DNA of 41,018 nt, from NCBI GenBank assembly GCA_903882665.1, contig CAIRXW010000007.1, positions 1 through 41,018 of the forward strand, written 5' to 3'. This document shows, piece after piece, positions 8,857 to 19,235 of the stretch. Position numbers and translations under genes: made by a program. Position 1 is the first letter of the stretch, and each line of letters starts with the position of its first letter. The stretch comes from an uncultured Chlorobiaceae bacterium. GTDB taxonomy: Bacteria > Bacteroidota > Chlorobiia > Chlorobiales > Chlorobiaceae. The notes under the pieces are model-generated. The model saw nothing but the letters and a program-made list of their open reading frames with translations, was not told where the DNA came from and searched no databases.

Positions 8857-9630
8857 CTACTGCTTTTTTCTTCTGAGCTTGGAGCCCAAAAAACCGGCAA
8901 TACCAGTGCCTAAAAGAACCATGGATGCTGGTTCAGGGGTAGGAGAAGCACCACCACCCTCATGCAACGTTATGGTGAGTGAAGAGATAAGAGGATCAGC
9001 CACAGGGTCCATGTAAGGACGGGTCGGATCTGGAGGAAGAATGGAAACAAGTTTTACATCTGAAAATGCTCCATCGATGATATGCGGATAAATGCTTGGG
9101 CCAGTTAGTCCAGGAGGTGGTGCCGGGGATACATAGATAGTTTCTGGGCTTGCCGGATCGCATCCAACAAATTGTGTAATCGTTGTAGGCGGCACGTCAA
9201 AGGCAAACTCCCAGATAGTGTGATCTACATTAGGTTCATTTGGTGAAGTGGTCCAACTGGTAGCACTTGTTAAATTCAACACTCCGTTGGGATCAGTGCC
9301 TGTAAATGAAAGATCTGACTTGCCATCGGGGAAAATCTTGATGTTATAGTTGTTATTCCCTAAGTTAAAAGTAAAAAGGTTATACTCGGTTGGGTTTAAT
9401 CCACCATTCACGCCCCCATCCGCTTTGTTGACCATCCAATCGTTGATGACATAGAAGGTTCCATTTTGTGTACCTCCACCTTGAATGTAATCGAAATAGA
9501 TTCGTGAGTATCTCCCTTGAGTGTATTGTATGTCTGACCACTCCAACGGAACTATTGCTGCCGTTGATGTTTTTACAACACCGACTACAGACAATGCTGA
9601 TACCAATCCTACTAAAAGCTTTTTTTTCAT
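8857..9630 (-). CDS. PEP-CTERM sorting domain protein
   Basis: The 257-residue protein is exported: an N-terminal signal peptide (KKK, then LLVGLVSALSVVGVV, Ala-rich cleavage region near residue 25) precedes a body of about 200 residues. The body is rich in Asn, Gly, Pro and Thr and has no domain I recognise. The C-terminus is a clear PEP-CTERM signal: TPEPASMVLLGTGIAGFLG followed by SKLRRKKQ (PEP motif, hydrophobic helix, basic tail). In this system an exosortase recognises the tail and the protein usually ends up at the surface or in an extracellular polymer matrix. No exosortase is in the window. A GGAG lies upstream of the ATG. The gene is divergent from the chlorosome protein gene, with 395 nt between them. 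Confidence 0.85.
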   Translation of the reverse strand: MKKKLLVGLVSALSVVGVVKTSTAAIVPLEWSDIQYTQGRYSRIYFDYIQGGGTQNGTFYVINDWMVNKADGGVNGGLNPTEYNLFTFNLGNNNYNIKIFPDGKSDLSFTGTDPNGVLNLTSATSWTTSPNEPNVDHTIWEFAFDVPPTTITQFVGCDPASPETIYVSPAPPPGLTGPSIYPHIIDGAFSDVKLVSILPPDPTRPYMDPVADPLISSLTITLHEGGGASPTPEPASMVLLGTGIAGFLGSKLRRKKQ

Positions 9631-10025
9631 TGTAGTTGCTCCATTTTTACAATTTTACGTTCAGCGGGCTTCCGTCGAACATTGATTAAAATCGGATTAG
9701 CCTAAACCAGAGGTAAAACATAAAACTGTTTAATATTATAGACAACTTAAAAAAAACAAAATAAGTACTTTTAATGTAAGTAATGGGTATAATTTCGCCA
9801 CAAGAACCGGATATTAAAGCACGTTGAGCATTAATTTGAACGAAAACCGGCTTGACTGCTCTTGAAAAAGGGTGTTATAGAGACAGAACAAGAGACTGAT
9901 AATTCCTGATCGACATAACTTTTTTATAAATCCATCGAAAACCGCAACTATTCCAGAAACTTTGATGTTTGGATTAACAGGACAATAATTGTCTTGTATT
10001 TTTAGAACAATAACTTCACAACATC
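9631..10025. other. AT-rich divergent regulatory region
   Basis: This 395-nt spacer separates the divergent PEP-CTERM and chlorosome protein genes. It is strongly AT-rich, contains no supported gene, and holds the promoter candidate at 9852-9880. Confidence 0.6.
9852..9880 (+). promoter_or_regulatory. Sigma70-type promoter candidate for the chlorosome protein gene
   Basis: TTGACT and TTATAG are separated by exactly 17 nt, close to the sigma70 consensus. The start would be near 9887, giving a 5' untranslated leader of about 140 nt before the ATG at 10026. Confidence 0.6.
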
Positions 10026-10643
10026 ATGAATATCACGATTAATAATCATCAGTATGAGGGGAACAAGGGTGACAGATTACTTGATATTGCTCGCACAAAT
10101 CACGCCCATATTGGATACTTCTGCGGGGGAAACGGTATTTGTCAAACCTGCTACGTCAGAGTTCTTGAAGGAAATGAGCTGCTTTCACCGCTCAGTGAAG
10201 AGGAAAAAGCCCTTCTCTCCGACAACCTTTTAAGCGAGGGAACAAGAATGGCCTGCATGGCGACCGTTGAAAAACCTGGTACGATAAGGATCATATCAGC
10301 CGTAGAAGAGGTAAAGGAAATGCTGGAAACCAATCCACTGCAATTGGCAGGATATGCGGCCAAAATGGGAATGGAGGCATTGGTGAAGTTTCCCGATACC
10401 GTGAATTTGCAGTCGAAAAGGGAATTTGATCTTTGGCAGCTCTTTACAGACATTGTCGGTGGAATCGGTGGCGCCTTGCAGCTTGTGGTTCAGGCCTTGA
10501 CCTCACCGTTTTCAGGAGAGGCTCCGTGCAAGTTGACCGGGAATGTCAAGCTTATTGACGACAAATCGACTGCCATTGAACCATCAGGCATCGGCAGATC
10601 AGGAAAGATAACCCCGATAACGGCGGCACATATTGCCGCATAA
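10026..10643 (+). CDS. Chlorosome envelope protein with 2Fe-2S domain (CsmI/CsmJ/CsmX family)
   Basis: Residues 1-95 form a plant/adrenodoxin-type ferredoxin domain with ligands C33, C39, C42 and C77 ([10 protein letters not shown], then MACMAT). The roughly 110-residue tail has [17 protein letters not shown] and a Gly/Ala-rich hydrophobic stretch ([17 protein letters not shown]). A ferredoxin head joined to such a tail is the known layout of CsmI, CsmJ and CsmX in green sulfur bacteria. These sit in the chlorosome envelope and are thought to pass electrons that relieve redox quenching of bacteriochlorophyll. Which paralogue this is cannot be decided here; 205 residues is slightly short. An ordinary soluble ferredoxin is unlikely given the tail. 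The next gene on the same strand encodes an alanine dehydrogenase-like protein. Confidence 0.85.
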   Translation: MNITINNHQYEGNKGDRLLDIARTNHAHIGYFCGGNGICQTCYVRVLEGNELLSPLSEEEKALLSDNLLSEGTRMACMATVEKPGTIRIISAVEEVKEMLETNPLQLAGYAAKMGMEALVKFPDTVNLQSKREFDLWQLFTDIVGGIGGALQLVVQALTSPFSGEAPCKLTGNVKLIDDKSTAIEPSGIGRSGKITPITAAHIAA

Positions 10644-10830
10644 TAGCTGGTTCGATTAGTTGAATGCCCTGCGGCTTCAGACTAACCTCTCTAATGCTGA
10701 TCATAACACAGGAGGTTTGGTGGAGGCCGCAGCAAAATTTTGTATATTTCAGGTCAATTACGGTTTATTTAACTGTGATGTGGCTTTTCCTTTTTTTGTT
10801 TGGGCAGAAATAGACAATCATGAACTCCTG

Positions 10831-12051
10831 ATGGGGTATTCTTCTGATATTGGTAATGTCGAGTTTGAGCTTGGCGCAAAGACCCTCGAACGCTGGCTGA
10901 TAAAGCCTGAAAAAACAATGGAGATCGTTCTGGGGATTCCAAGAGAGCGTGCTCAGGATGAACGCAGGGTGGCCATTTCACCGCCTGGTGTTCAGATACT
11001 CGTTGAACACGGAATCAAGGTTATCATTGAGAAATCTGCCGGTCATTTCTGCAACTTCACTGATCTTGATTACGGTGAGGCGGGGGCAACAATCGCAGAC
11101 TCACCTGAAGAGTTATACGAGCAGTCCAACGTCATCGTCAAGGTCTCTCCCCCGCAGCCTGATGAGATTTCGCTCTTTATGCCAGGCCAGATGCTTATCT
11201 CTGCTCTCCATCTTGGAACGATCACTCCCGATCTGATAAAAACACTGATTGAGAAAAACATTACGGCCCTCGGGTTTGAATTTATTGAAACACGGGACGG
11301 GGAACTGCCTATTGTCAGAACACTGAGCGAAATTGCCGGCTCGCTGGCCATACAGACTGCGGCCAAATACCTTGAAACCGGATATGGCGGCAGCGGCATA
11401 CTCCTTGGAGGAATCGCCGGTGTTCCGCCTGCCTGGGTCACCATTATCGGGGCGGGAACTGTCGGGCTTTTTGCCGCGCAGGATGCACTGGGGCTTGGTG
11501 CACAGGTCACCGTTATCGACAAGGAGATCAACCGGCTGCGACGCTTTGAGGCATTTTTTAACCGCCACCTTGTCACGGCCATCGCCAACGATCACTACAT
11601 CGCCGAGATTGCAAAAATGTCGGACGTGCTGATTGGCGCCCTTAGCCCGCGACAGAAAATCATCAAGCCACTGGTCAGTGAGCAAGTGGTAAAATCAATG
11701 AAACCCGGTTCGGTTATCATTGACGTCTCAATTGATCAGGGAGCCTGCTTCGCCACCAGCCGCCATACCTCGCATACCAACCCGATTTATGTGAAGCACG
11801 GTGTTACCCATTACTGCGTCCCGAACATTCCTTCGGCAGTTGCAAAGACCGCCTCTTTTGCCCTGACCAATACCCTCCTCCCCTTTCTTCTGAAACTGAC
11901 GGGACACGAAACAATTTCGGATATTCTCTGGAAAAGTCACAGTTTGAGGAAGGGAACCTACCTGTTCAAGGGCTACGTCACCAAGAAAATCCTTGCGGAA
12001 CTGACCGACGTACCATTCAGGGAGATCGATATGCTGCTTGCCGCCTCCTGA
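10831..12051 (+). CDS. ald: Alanine dehydrogenase / NAD(P) transhydrogenase alpha-like protein
   Basis: The predicted reaction is NAD-dependent interconversion of alanine and pyruvate plus ammonia. The 406-residue product has the N-terminal AlaDh/PNT domain (VLGIPRERAQDERRVAISP, VIVKVSPP, SALHLGTI with the expected His) and a Rossmann domain (TIIGAGTVGLFAAQ). It also carries DVSIDQGAC with the catalytic-type Asp, followed by THYCVPNIPSAVAKT. The His, Lys and Asp of alanine dehydrogenase appear present, which favours that over transhydrogenase PntA; no pntB is nearby. The N-terminal extension of about 35 residues before the domain is as I recall for Bacteroidetes/Chlorobi homologues. I reject an upstream TTG at 10660, whose extra 57 residues look like translated leader. 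Confidence 0.8.
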   Translation: MGYSSDIGNVEFELGAKTLERWLIKPEKTMEIVLGIPRERAQDERRVAISPPGVQILVEHGIKVIIEKSAGHFCNFTDLDYGEAGATIADSPEELYEQSNVIVKVSPPQPDEISLFMPGQMLISALHLGTITPDLIKTLIEKNITALGFEFIETRDGELPIVRTLSEIAGSLAIQTAAKYLETGYGGSGILLGGIAGVPPAWVTIIGAGTVGLFAAQDALGLGAQVTVIDKEINRLRRFEAFFNRHLVTAIANDHYIAEIAKMSDVLIGALSPRQKIIKPLVSEQVVKSMKPGSVIIDVSIDQGACFATSRHTSHTNPIYVKHGVTHYCVPNIPSAVAKTASFALTNTLLPFLLKLTGHETISDILWKSHSLRKGTYLFKGYVTKKILAELTDVPFREIDMLLAAS

Positions 12052-12060
12052 AGCAGCGGG

Positions 12061-13587
12061 CTACAGGAGTTCATCAAGCGGCTTGCCAAATTTTCTGGCA
12101 ATAAAGGAGGCACACGACACCCCTGAATAGGTGACGGCTATGACGCCCTGGCCGGGAAAGGTACTGTCGCCTGCGGCAAAGAGATTTTTTATTGGTGTCG
12201 TATTCTGCGGTTTCTGAAGAATATTTTGACCCGGTTTCAGCAGAGGCCCGTAGGATCCTTTAAAGCGGTTGAGATAGCGCTCATGGGTGAGGGGCGTGGC
12301 AAGCACTTTCAGCTCGACAGCCTTCGACAATCCGGGCAAAATCTTCTCTGTCCGGAAAATCACTCCTGCAGCAAACTCCTCCTTTGCGGCAAGGTAGGCG
12401 CTGCTGCCCCTCTCATACTGCTGCCACTCTTCAACCTCTCCGGTGACAAAGGCATGAATGATATGCTTGCCGGGAGGTGCCAGCGAGGGATCAAGAATGG
12501 TTGGAGCAGAAAAATAGATGGTTCCGCCGGGCTTGTTGTAGCTGTTCCAGTCATCAACAAGAATATGGTGCACATGAAACCCGGCGGGAATCAGGGATGC
12601 ATCAACACCAAGGAAAAGCTGAAACCAGCTCGGCGCTCTCAAAAATTTCTTCTCATCCACCCTGTAGCGTGAATCGGTAACGAGGCGATTAAAGGTATCC
12701 CACACGGTCGCATTGCTGATCACCGCCTTTGCGTAGTGCTGCGAGCCATCGGCAAGCCTGACGCCACGCGCTTCCCCGTTTTCGACCAGAATTTCTGTAA
12801 CGTCAGACTGATAGCTGATTCGTCCGCCAAACTTCTCGATTCCTTTGCACAGTGCCGCCGGAATGGCGCCGGAACCCCCAACCGGGTAGTTTATGCCGCC
12901 GAAATGGCGATCAGCAAGGCATATCCCGGCATTGACGAGCGGTGTTGCAACAGCATCCTGCACAGCCCAGGAGTAGGCCTCAATATCAATAAAGCGGAGC
13001 AACTCTTCATCATGAATGTACCTTCTGGCCGTTTTGCCCATTGAACGGAAGCTCTTCAGGGCAAGCGCAACGGTTTTGAGCGGACTGGCCGCACCGACTG
13101 AAAGCAAATGCATCACATCCTCAAGCGATCCGGCAGGCATGGAGCTGAGAATTTCGTAAACTTCATCAAGTTCACGGTAAAAGAGTTTTATCCCTTCAGC
13201 TTCATGCGGAAAACGGGCAGCAAGTGCATCCAGAAATGCATGACAGTCATAAAAGGCAGGTATGGAAAAACCGTTGGGCAAGTGATAATGAATCTGTACC
13301 GGATCGGCAATAGTGCGAACCTCAACGCCAAGCTTCCTGAAAATTCGGGTATGCAGGTTCAGGGTACCGCTGGTACTGTTCTCGCCAAAGCCGTAAAAAA
13401 CCGATGCTCCCGCATCAAAGCGGTAACCCCCTCGCTGGAATGAAGAGCAGCTTCCCCCCGCATAACGGTTCTTCTCAAAAACAAGCGTTGAAATACCTCT
13501 CTCCTGAAGCAGCGCCGCAGCGGTAAGCCCTCCAATTCCGGAACCGACAACAATAACATCAGCAGAAAGAGCGGCAAATTCATTCAT
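12061..13587 (-). CDS. crtH: Carotenoid cis-trans isomerase (CrtH/CrtISO type)
   Basis: This 508-residue flavoprotein of the phytoene desaturase superfamily has the FAD motif VIVVGSGIGGLTAAALLQ at residues 10-27, GGSCSSFQRGGYRFDAG, the central NYPVGGSGAIPAALCKGIEKFGG, and the C-terminal signature LFAAGDSTFPGQG. The central motif and the length fit CrtH/prolycopene isomerase better than the CrtI, CrtP or CrtQ desaturases. Green sulfur bacteria use the plant-like CrtP-CrtQ-CrtH route to all-trans lycopene, so this is probably the isomerase step before cyclisation or aromatisation. A retinol saturase-like or diapocarotenoid enzyme is the main alternative. It converges on ald (9 nt between stops) and is divergent from the ECF sigma gene. 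Confidence 0.82.
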   Translation of the reverse strand: MNEFAALSADVIVVGSGIGGLTAAALLQERGISTLVFEKNRYAGGSCSSFQRGGYRFDAGASVFYGFGENSTSGTLNLHTRIFRKLGVEVRTIADPVQIHYHLPNGFSIPAFYDCHAFLDALAARFPHEAEGIKLFYRELDEVYEILSSMPAGSLEDVMHLLSVGAASPLKTVALALKSFRSMGKTARRYIHDEELLRFIDIEAYSWAVQDAVATPLVNAGICLADRHFGGINYPVGGSGAIPAALCKGIEKFGGRISYQSDVTEILVENGEARGVRLADGSQHYAKAVISNATVWDTFNRLVTDSRYRVDEKKFLRAPSWFQLFLGVDASLIPAGFHVHHILVDDWNSYNKPGGTIYFSAPTILDPSLAPPGKHIIHAFVTGEVEEWQQYERGSSAYLAAKEEFAAGVIFRTEKILPGLSKAVELKVLATPLTHERYLNRFKGSYGPLLKPGQNILQKPQNTTPIKNLFAAGDSTFPGQGVIAVTYSGVSCASFIARKFGKPLDELL

Positions 13588-13610
13588 GGAACCAGTGCGT
13601 TTTGATTTTG

Positions 13611-13638
13611 TTGACGAAGTTCAGAAAAGCCTTAAAAT
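13611..13638 (+). promoter_or_regulatory. Candidate promoter of the ECF sigma operon
   Basis: TTGACG and TAAAAT are separated by 16 nt, in the 136-nt spacer divergent from crtH, about 85 nt before the sigma-factor ATG. This resembles a housekeeping promoter; I saw no clear AAC-type ECF autoregulated motif. Confidence 0.35.
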
Positions 13639-13723
13639 ATATTGCTTTAAATTAATTATTTTAGAACAGGATTTTCCTTAATGCAAAAACAACCTTATTT
13701 GAACCCTGGAATGATTACAGCTC

Positions 13724-14353
13724 ATGGATAAACCCGATCCGACCCGTCAGACAAAAACCAGGACAAAAAAAGAGTCACTCTCCCGTGAGGAGCGTCAAAA
13801 GCAGCTTGAGTTTCAAAATGAAGCCGTCGTTCATCTCAATGCGCTCTACAATTATGCTCTTCACCTGACGATGAATCCAAGTGATGCAGAAGATCTTGTA
13901 CAGGAGACCTATCTCAAAGCCTATCGATTTTTTAATTCTTTTGAGCGGGGAACAAACTGCAAGGCATGGCTGTTTAAAATCCTGAAAAACAACTATATCA
14001 ACCGGTTTCGCAAAAACTCGAAGGAGCCGGGAAAAGTTGATTATGATCTTATCAAGGATTTTTATCATTCGATCAAGGACACCCGGAGTGACACCAGTGA
14101 GGCAGAAAGCGATTATTTCCATTCATTGCTGCACGAAGAGGTCTATCAGGCACTTCACTCTCTGCCAGAAGAGTTCAGAGAGGTCATTCAGTTGTGTGAT
14201 ATTGAAGGTTTTACCTATGAAGAGATTGCAAATATGGTAGAAAGCCCCATCGGGACGGTACGATCAAGGTTGTACCGGGGAAGAAAACTGCTTCGTGCAC
14301 AACTTGAGGGATATGCAAAAAAGTATGGCTTCAACAACGATAACGCTCAATAA
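13724..14353 (+). CDS. ECF-family RNA polymerase sigma factor (RpoE-like)
   Basis: The 209-residue protein has sigma region 2 ([17 protein letters not shown] near residues 55-71, then [18 protein letters not shown]) and region 4 ([22 protein letters not shown] near 150, then [14 protein letters not shown] near 180). It directs RNA polymerase to a dedicated stress regulon. The first 30 residues are Lys/Arg/Glu-rich and divergent. It is followed after 27 nt by a small zinc anti-sigma factor and then by an ArsR-type gene, all with similar spacing, so these three are likely one operon. The signal is unknown, although the soluble zinc anti-sigma partner suggests a redox or thiol stress cue. Confidence 0.92.
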   Translation: MDKPDPTRQTKTRTKKESLSREERQKQLEFQNEAVVHLNALYNYALHLTMNPSDAEDLVQETYLKAYRFFNSFERGTNCKAWLFKILKNNYINRFRKNSKEPGKVDYDLIKDFYHSIKDTRSDTSEAESDYFHSLLHEEVYQALHSLPEEFREVIQLCDIEGFTYEEIANMVESPIGTVRSRLYRGRKLLRAQLEGYAKKYGFNNDNAQ

Positions 14354-14380
14354 ATCAAGACGCACAAACTTTTTTTTATT

Positions 14381-14638
14381 ATGAACTGCAAAAAAGCTGG
14401 CGTACTTATAAGTGCATCCGTAGATGGTGAGCTTTCTCAGGGTGAAGAGAGAGAATTTCTTATGCACCTCTCTGAATGCACAGAGTGCAGGGCGGAGTTT
14501 GAGGATGCAAAAAAAACCAAGATGATCATCAAGGAAAAAATTATACAGTTCAAGGCACCTGATGCACTGATTTTTTCGATCATGCAGCTTACCAACTTCA
14601 ACTCCAAAGAGCACGAAGAGAGTCTCCTTTATGAATAA
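14381..14638 (+). CDS. Small soluble zinc-binding anti-sigma factor (ZAS-like)
   Basis: The 85-residue protein has the anti-sigma zinc motif H29-x3-C33-x2-C36 (HLSECTEC) plus an N-terminal Cys3, matching the zf-HC2/ZAS pattern. No transmembrane segment is visible, so it would act in the cytoplasm, as RsrA-type proteins do when thiol oxidation ejects the zinc and frees the sigma factor. Its position directly after the ECF sigma gene identifies the likely partner. The tail past residue 50 is short and unremarkable. Confidence 0.82.
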   Translation: MNCKKAGVLISASVDGELSQGEEREFLMHLSECTECRAEFEDAKKTKMIIKEKIIQFKAPDALIFSIMQLTNFNSKEHEESLLYE

Positions 14639-14665
14639 CCCTCGCAGGAGTAACCCCGCTTTATC

Positions 14666-15055
14666 ATGAACAAGACACTTACCATCACAGCAGAAGAGGT
14701 AAAAAAGTGGCATCTCAATATGCCGGACGAAATGCTTGACGCCGTTTCCAACCGATTCAAGCTGCTCGCTGAACCAATGAGACTGAAAATATTGCGCGTT
14801 CTTTGCGATCAGGAGCATACGGTTCAGGAGATCGTCAATGAAATCAATGCAAGCCAGGCAAACATCTCAAAACATCTGGCACTGATGTATGAGAGTGGCA
14901 TTGTAAACCGCAGAAAAGAGGGTTTGAAATGCTATTATCGCATCGTCGATGAGAGCGTTATCTACGCCTGTTATCTGATTTCAAAGGGTTTTGTTGAAAA
15001 CCTTCAGGCACAGCTCCGCTGGGTAACGGAAGTTCAGTCCACTCTGTCGAGTTGA
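14666..15055 (+). CDS. ArsR-family winged-helix transcriptional regulator
   Basis: The 129-residue protein has an ArsR-type winged helix: [17 protein letters not shown] at about residues 30-46, the recognition helix [12 protein letters not shown] near 70-81, and the wing [11 protein letters not shown] near 91. The metal-binding ELCVCDL motif of arsenic/cadmium sensors is not present (the equivalent stretch reads [12 protein letters not shown]), so the inducer is unknown and it may not be a metal sensor. As the third gene of the ECF sigma cluster it could modulate that regulon. A 13-nt palindrome 70 nt downstream is a candidate operator. Confidence 0.85.
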   Translation: MNKTLTITAEEVKKWHLNMPDEMLDAVSNRFKLLAEPMRLKILRVLCDQEHTVQEIVNEINASQANISKHLALMYESGIVNRRKEGLKCYYRIVDESVIYACYLISKGFVENLQAQLRWVTEVQSTLSS

Positions 15056-15123
15056 CCCCCCATTTTCATGACATCAGGGCATCGCTCCAAAATAGCTTAC
15101 CTCTGCAGGATTGCCAGCCTTAA

Positions 15124-15136
15124 GCCATAGTATGGC
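15124..15136. promoter_or_regulatory. Palindrome, possible operator
   Basis: GCCATA-G-TATGGC is a perfect 6+1+6 palindrome in the arsR-hsp20 spacer, within a wider imperfect inverted repeat (GGATTGCCA ... TGGCAATTCC). Its size suits a winged-helix dimer; the cognate protein is unknown. Confidence 0.35.
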
Positions 15137-15277
15137 AATTCCTTCTCCCGATAAACTCCTCAGTCACCGACTTCAACTGTCTGACATTTTTTCTTTTCGG
15201 CGAAAAAACTGTGACATTATTACCGAAAAATCGTCATTTCTGACAAAAGTATTCCAAAAATCGAACAGATAAGGCGT

Positions 15278-15293
15278 TGGCACGATTTTTGAT
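15278..15293 (+). promoter_or_regulatory. Sigma54-like -24/-12 promoter upstream of hsp20
   Basis: TGGCACG-ATTT-TTGAT matches TGGCACG-N4-TTGC with exact spacing between the -24 GG and the -12 position; the only key deviation is A for C at -12. The start would be about 12 nt downstream, some 60 nt before the hsp20 ATG. Upstream (15178-15250) are repeated TGACA-type sequences that could be activator sites. Confidence 0.5.
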
Positions 15294-15367
15294 GAATTAC
15301 CAATGAGATTTGTTATAACTGCCGATTACGGTTAATAGGAACCAACAAAAGTAAAAAGGAGGATGCA

Positions 15368-17771
<2,404 letters not shown>

Positions 17772-17803
17772 ACACCGACTACGGTGAGTTCTGCAGAAAC
17801 AGA

Positions 17804-17837
17804 CAAAGGGATTCAGTCGTGAATCCCTTTGTTTATT
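17804..17837 (+). terminator. Rho-independent terminator of dnaK
   Basis: A perfect 12-bp stem CAAAGGGATTCA/TGAATCCCTTTG with loop GTCG is followed by TTTATTT. Confidence 0.88.
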
Positions 17838-17921
17838 TAACAGGGTTTTGCTAATTTAATCCCTGTTGAAGGCACAACGCCGGAGAGTTTTATAATTTGC
17901 AAATTTTAACCCCTGCAAACC

Positions 17922-18356
17922 ATGCAACCTCAGCTCAGCCGTCCGTTTACCGCCACGAATCAGGTCAGGGTCAGTACATCGGGACCATGGTCAGGCAATG
18001 CGGCTCATAAAGTAGGAAAATATTATATCACCTCAGCAAAAAGGGATGATTGGGGTAAACTGCACATCCAGATAGGCCCGGCCTCCGGTCGCAGAAAGTT
18101 ATCGCCAACCGTGGAGATGATCAATAAAATTATTTCCGGGGAAATCGCGCTTTTTGTTCTCTCAACGCAGCCTGATATCGGTATTGATCTCAAACAGAAG
18201 GTGCTCGACAACGAAAACCGCTACGTCATTGATTTTGATAAACGCGGCATCAGATGTACCATGAGGGACATTCCTGTCTTTTACAGCTCACTTCAGCAGA
18301 AACTCTGTGTTGAAATTGATCGGCGCACCTATACGGTTGATGAATTCTTCAGATAA
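17922..18356 (+). CDS. Protein of unknown function
   Basis: I do not recognise this 144-residue protein. It is predicted soluble, with no signal peptide, membrane segment or metal motif. It is basic in the middle ([22 protein letters not shown]) and ends in ERRTY-like sequence ([12 protein letters not shown]). The regular amino-acid composition, ordinary codon use and tight fit between the dnaK terminator and a hairpin support its being a real gene. No ribosome binding site is obvious before the ATG. It is monocistronic and convergent with cpoB. It may be a lineage-specific conserved gene, but that cannot be tested here. Confidence 0.7.
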   Translation: MQPQLSRPFTATNQVRVSTSGPWSGNAAHKVGKYYITSAKRDDWGKLHIQIGPASGRRKLSPTVEMINKIISGEIALFVLSTQPDIGIDLKQKVLDNENRYVIDFDKRGIRCTMRDIPVFYSSLQQKLCVEIDRRTYTVDEFFR

Positions 18357-18406
18357 CCGTGAAGTTTCCAGTCATGCAGAGACACTGCCGGGCGCACCAA
18401 CAATAA

Positions 18407-18423
18407 CCCCGGCTTAACCGGGG
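18407..18423. terminator. Bidirectional hairpin between convergent genes
   Basis: CCCCGG-CTTAA-CCGGGG lies between the ends of the unknown gene at 18356 and cpoB at 18476. The minus-strand side is followed by TTATTGTTGG, giving modest terminator character. Confidence 0.5.
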
Positions 18424-18475
18424 CTATCGTTACTTGCAGGGGTGTCATACTCTCTTCATTTCAGGCAAGCGCGCT

Positions 18476-19213
18476 CTATTGCAGCTTTTTGCGAGCCAGT
18501 GCGGCCTGAGAAGAGGCTGGGTAGATGTTGACCAGATCCCTGTACCTTGCTTTTGCATTGACAGCATCTCCTGTCAACTCAAAAGAGAGTGCCTGCTTGT
18601 AAAGGGCCGCAGGGCGCTTGCTGCTTTTGGTATACTTTGATATAACTACCTGATATTCAAGAATGGCTTTTTCATACCACTTCTCACCGAAATAGCTTTC
18701 CGCAACATAAAACTGTGCCTCATCGGCAAGAGCTGATGCCGGCTTTCTCTGCAATAACAGTGTGAAGCTCTCTCTTGCTGCAGGATAGCTTTTCTTGTTG
18801 AGCTTCTCCTCTCCGTCACTGAGCAGTGCTGCGTCAGTCAGCGGAACAGAGGGCAACGGCGGCGACGACGAAAGATTCTCCTGCTTTGCGGAGGCAATAG
18901 ACTGCTCAATTTTCTGCAACCTCAATTCCAGCTCATCTACCTTGTGCACCAGCAGGGAATCCTCCATGCCAAGCCGACCAAAAGTCTGACGATTATTGTG
19001 AGAAATCTCTTCAATACTTCCCTGTAACCGTGAAACATCATCCCGTACCTGCTGCACATCTGAATAGGAGACAGCCGACTGGGTTTTAATGGTTTCAGAC
19101 TCAGTTTTCAATTTTCTCACATTATCTTCAACAACAAGAAGATCCTGTTTTGATGCACAGGCCGAAAGAGCGAGAACCGGAAAAAAAAGAAAGGGCTTGA
19201 TCTTTTTATGCAT
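18476..19213 (-). CDS. cpoB: Tol-Pal system TPR protein CpoB/YbgF-like lipoprotein
   Basis: The 245-residue exported protein begins with a lipobox signal (FPVLALSACAS, lipidated Cys near residue 18). A coiled-coil region follows (residues 25-110, repeated DDVSRLQGSIEEI-like heptads). The C-terminal half has TPR-like repeats (YPAARESFTLLLQRKP, then YEKAILEYQVVISKYTKS and NAKARYRDLVNIYPAS), the YbgF pattern. In Enterobacteria CpoB links Tol-Pal constriction to peptidoglycan synthesis and is a soluble periplasmic protein; the lipid anchor here is a difference. It is the last gene of the tol cluster, 22 nt after the second pal. Confidence 0.88.
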   Translation of the reverse strand: MHKKIKPFLFFPVLALSACASKQDLLVVEDNVRKLKTESETIKTQSAVSYSDVQQVRDDVSRLQGSIEEISHNNRQTFGRLGMEDSLLVHKVDELELRLQKIEQSIASAKQENLSSSPPLPSVPLTDAALLSDGEEKLNKKSYPAARESFTLLLQRKPASALADEAQFYVAESYFGEKWYEKAILEYQVVISKYTKSSKRPAALYKQALSFELTGDAVNAKARYRDLVNIYPASSQAALARKKLQ

Positions 19214-19235
19214 AGCCAGTAAAGGTTTCTTCCTG

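Noticed and set aside
10026-10643. Simple soluble 2Fe-2S ferredoxin
   Set aside because: The roughly 110-residue hydrophobic tail after the ferredoxin domain fits the chlorosome envelope family better.
10660-10830. 57-codon N-terminal extension of the alanine dehydrogenase-like gene from a TTG
   Set aside because: The sequence has no family similarity, and it contains AT-rich promoter-like DNA; the ATG at 10831 is preferred.
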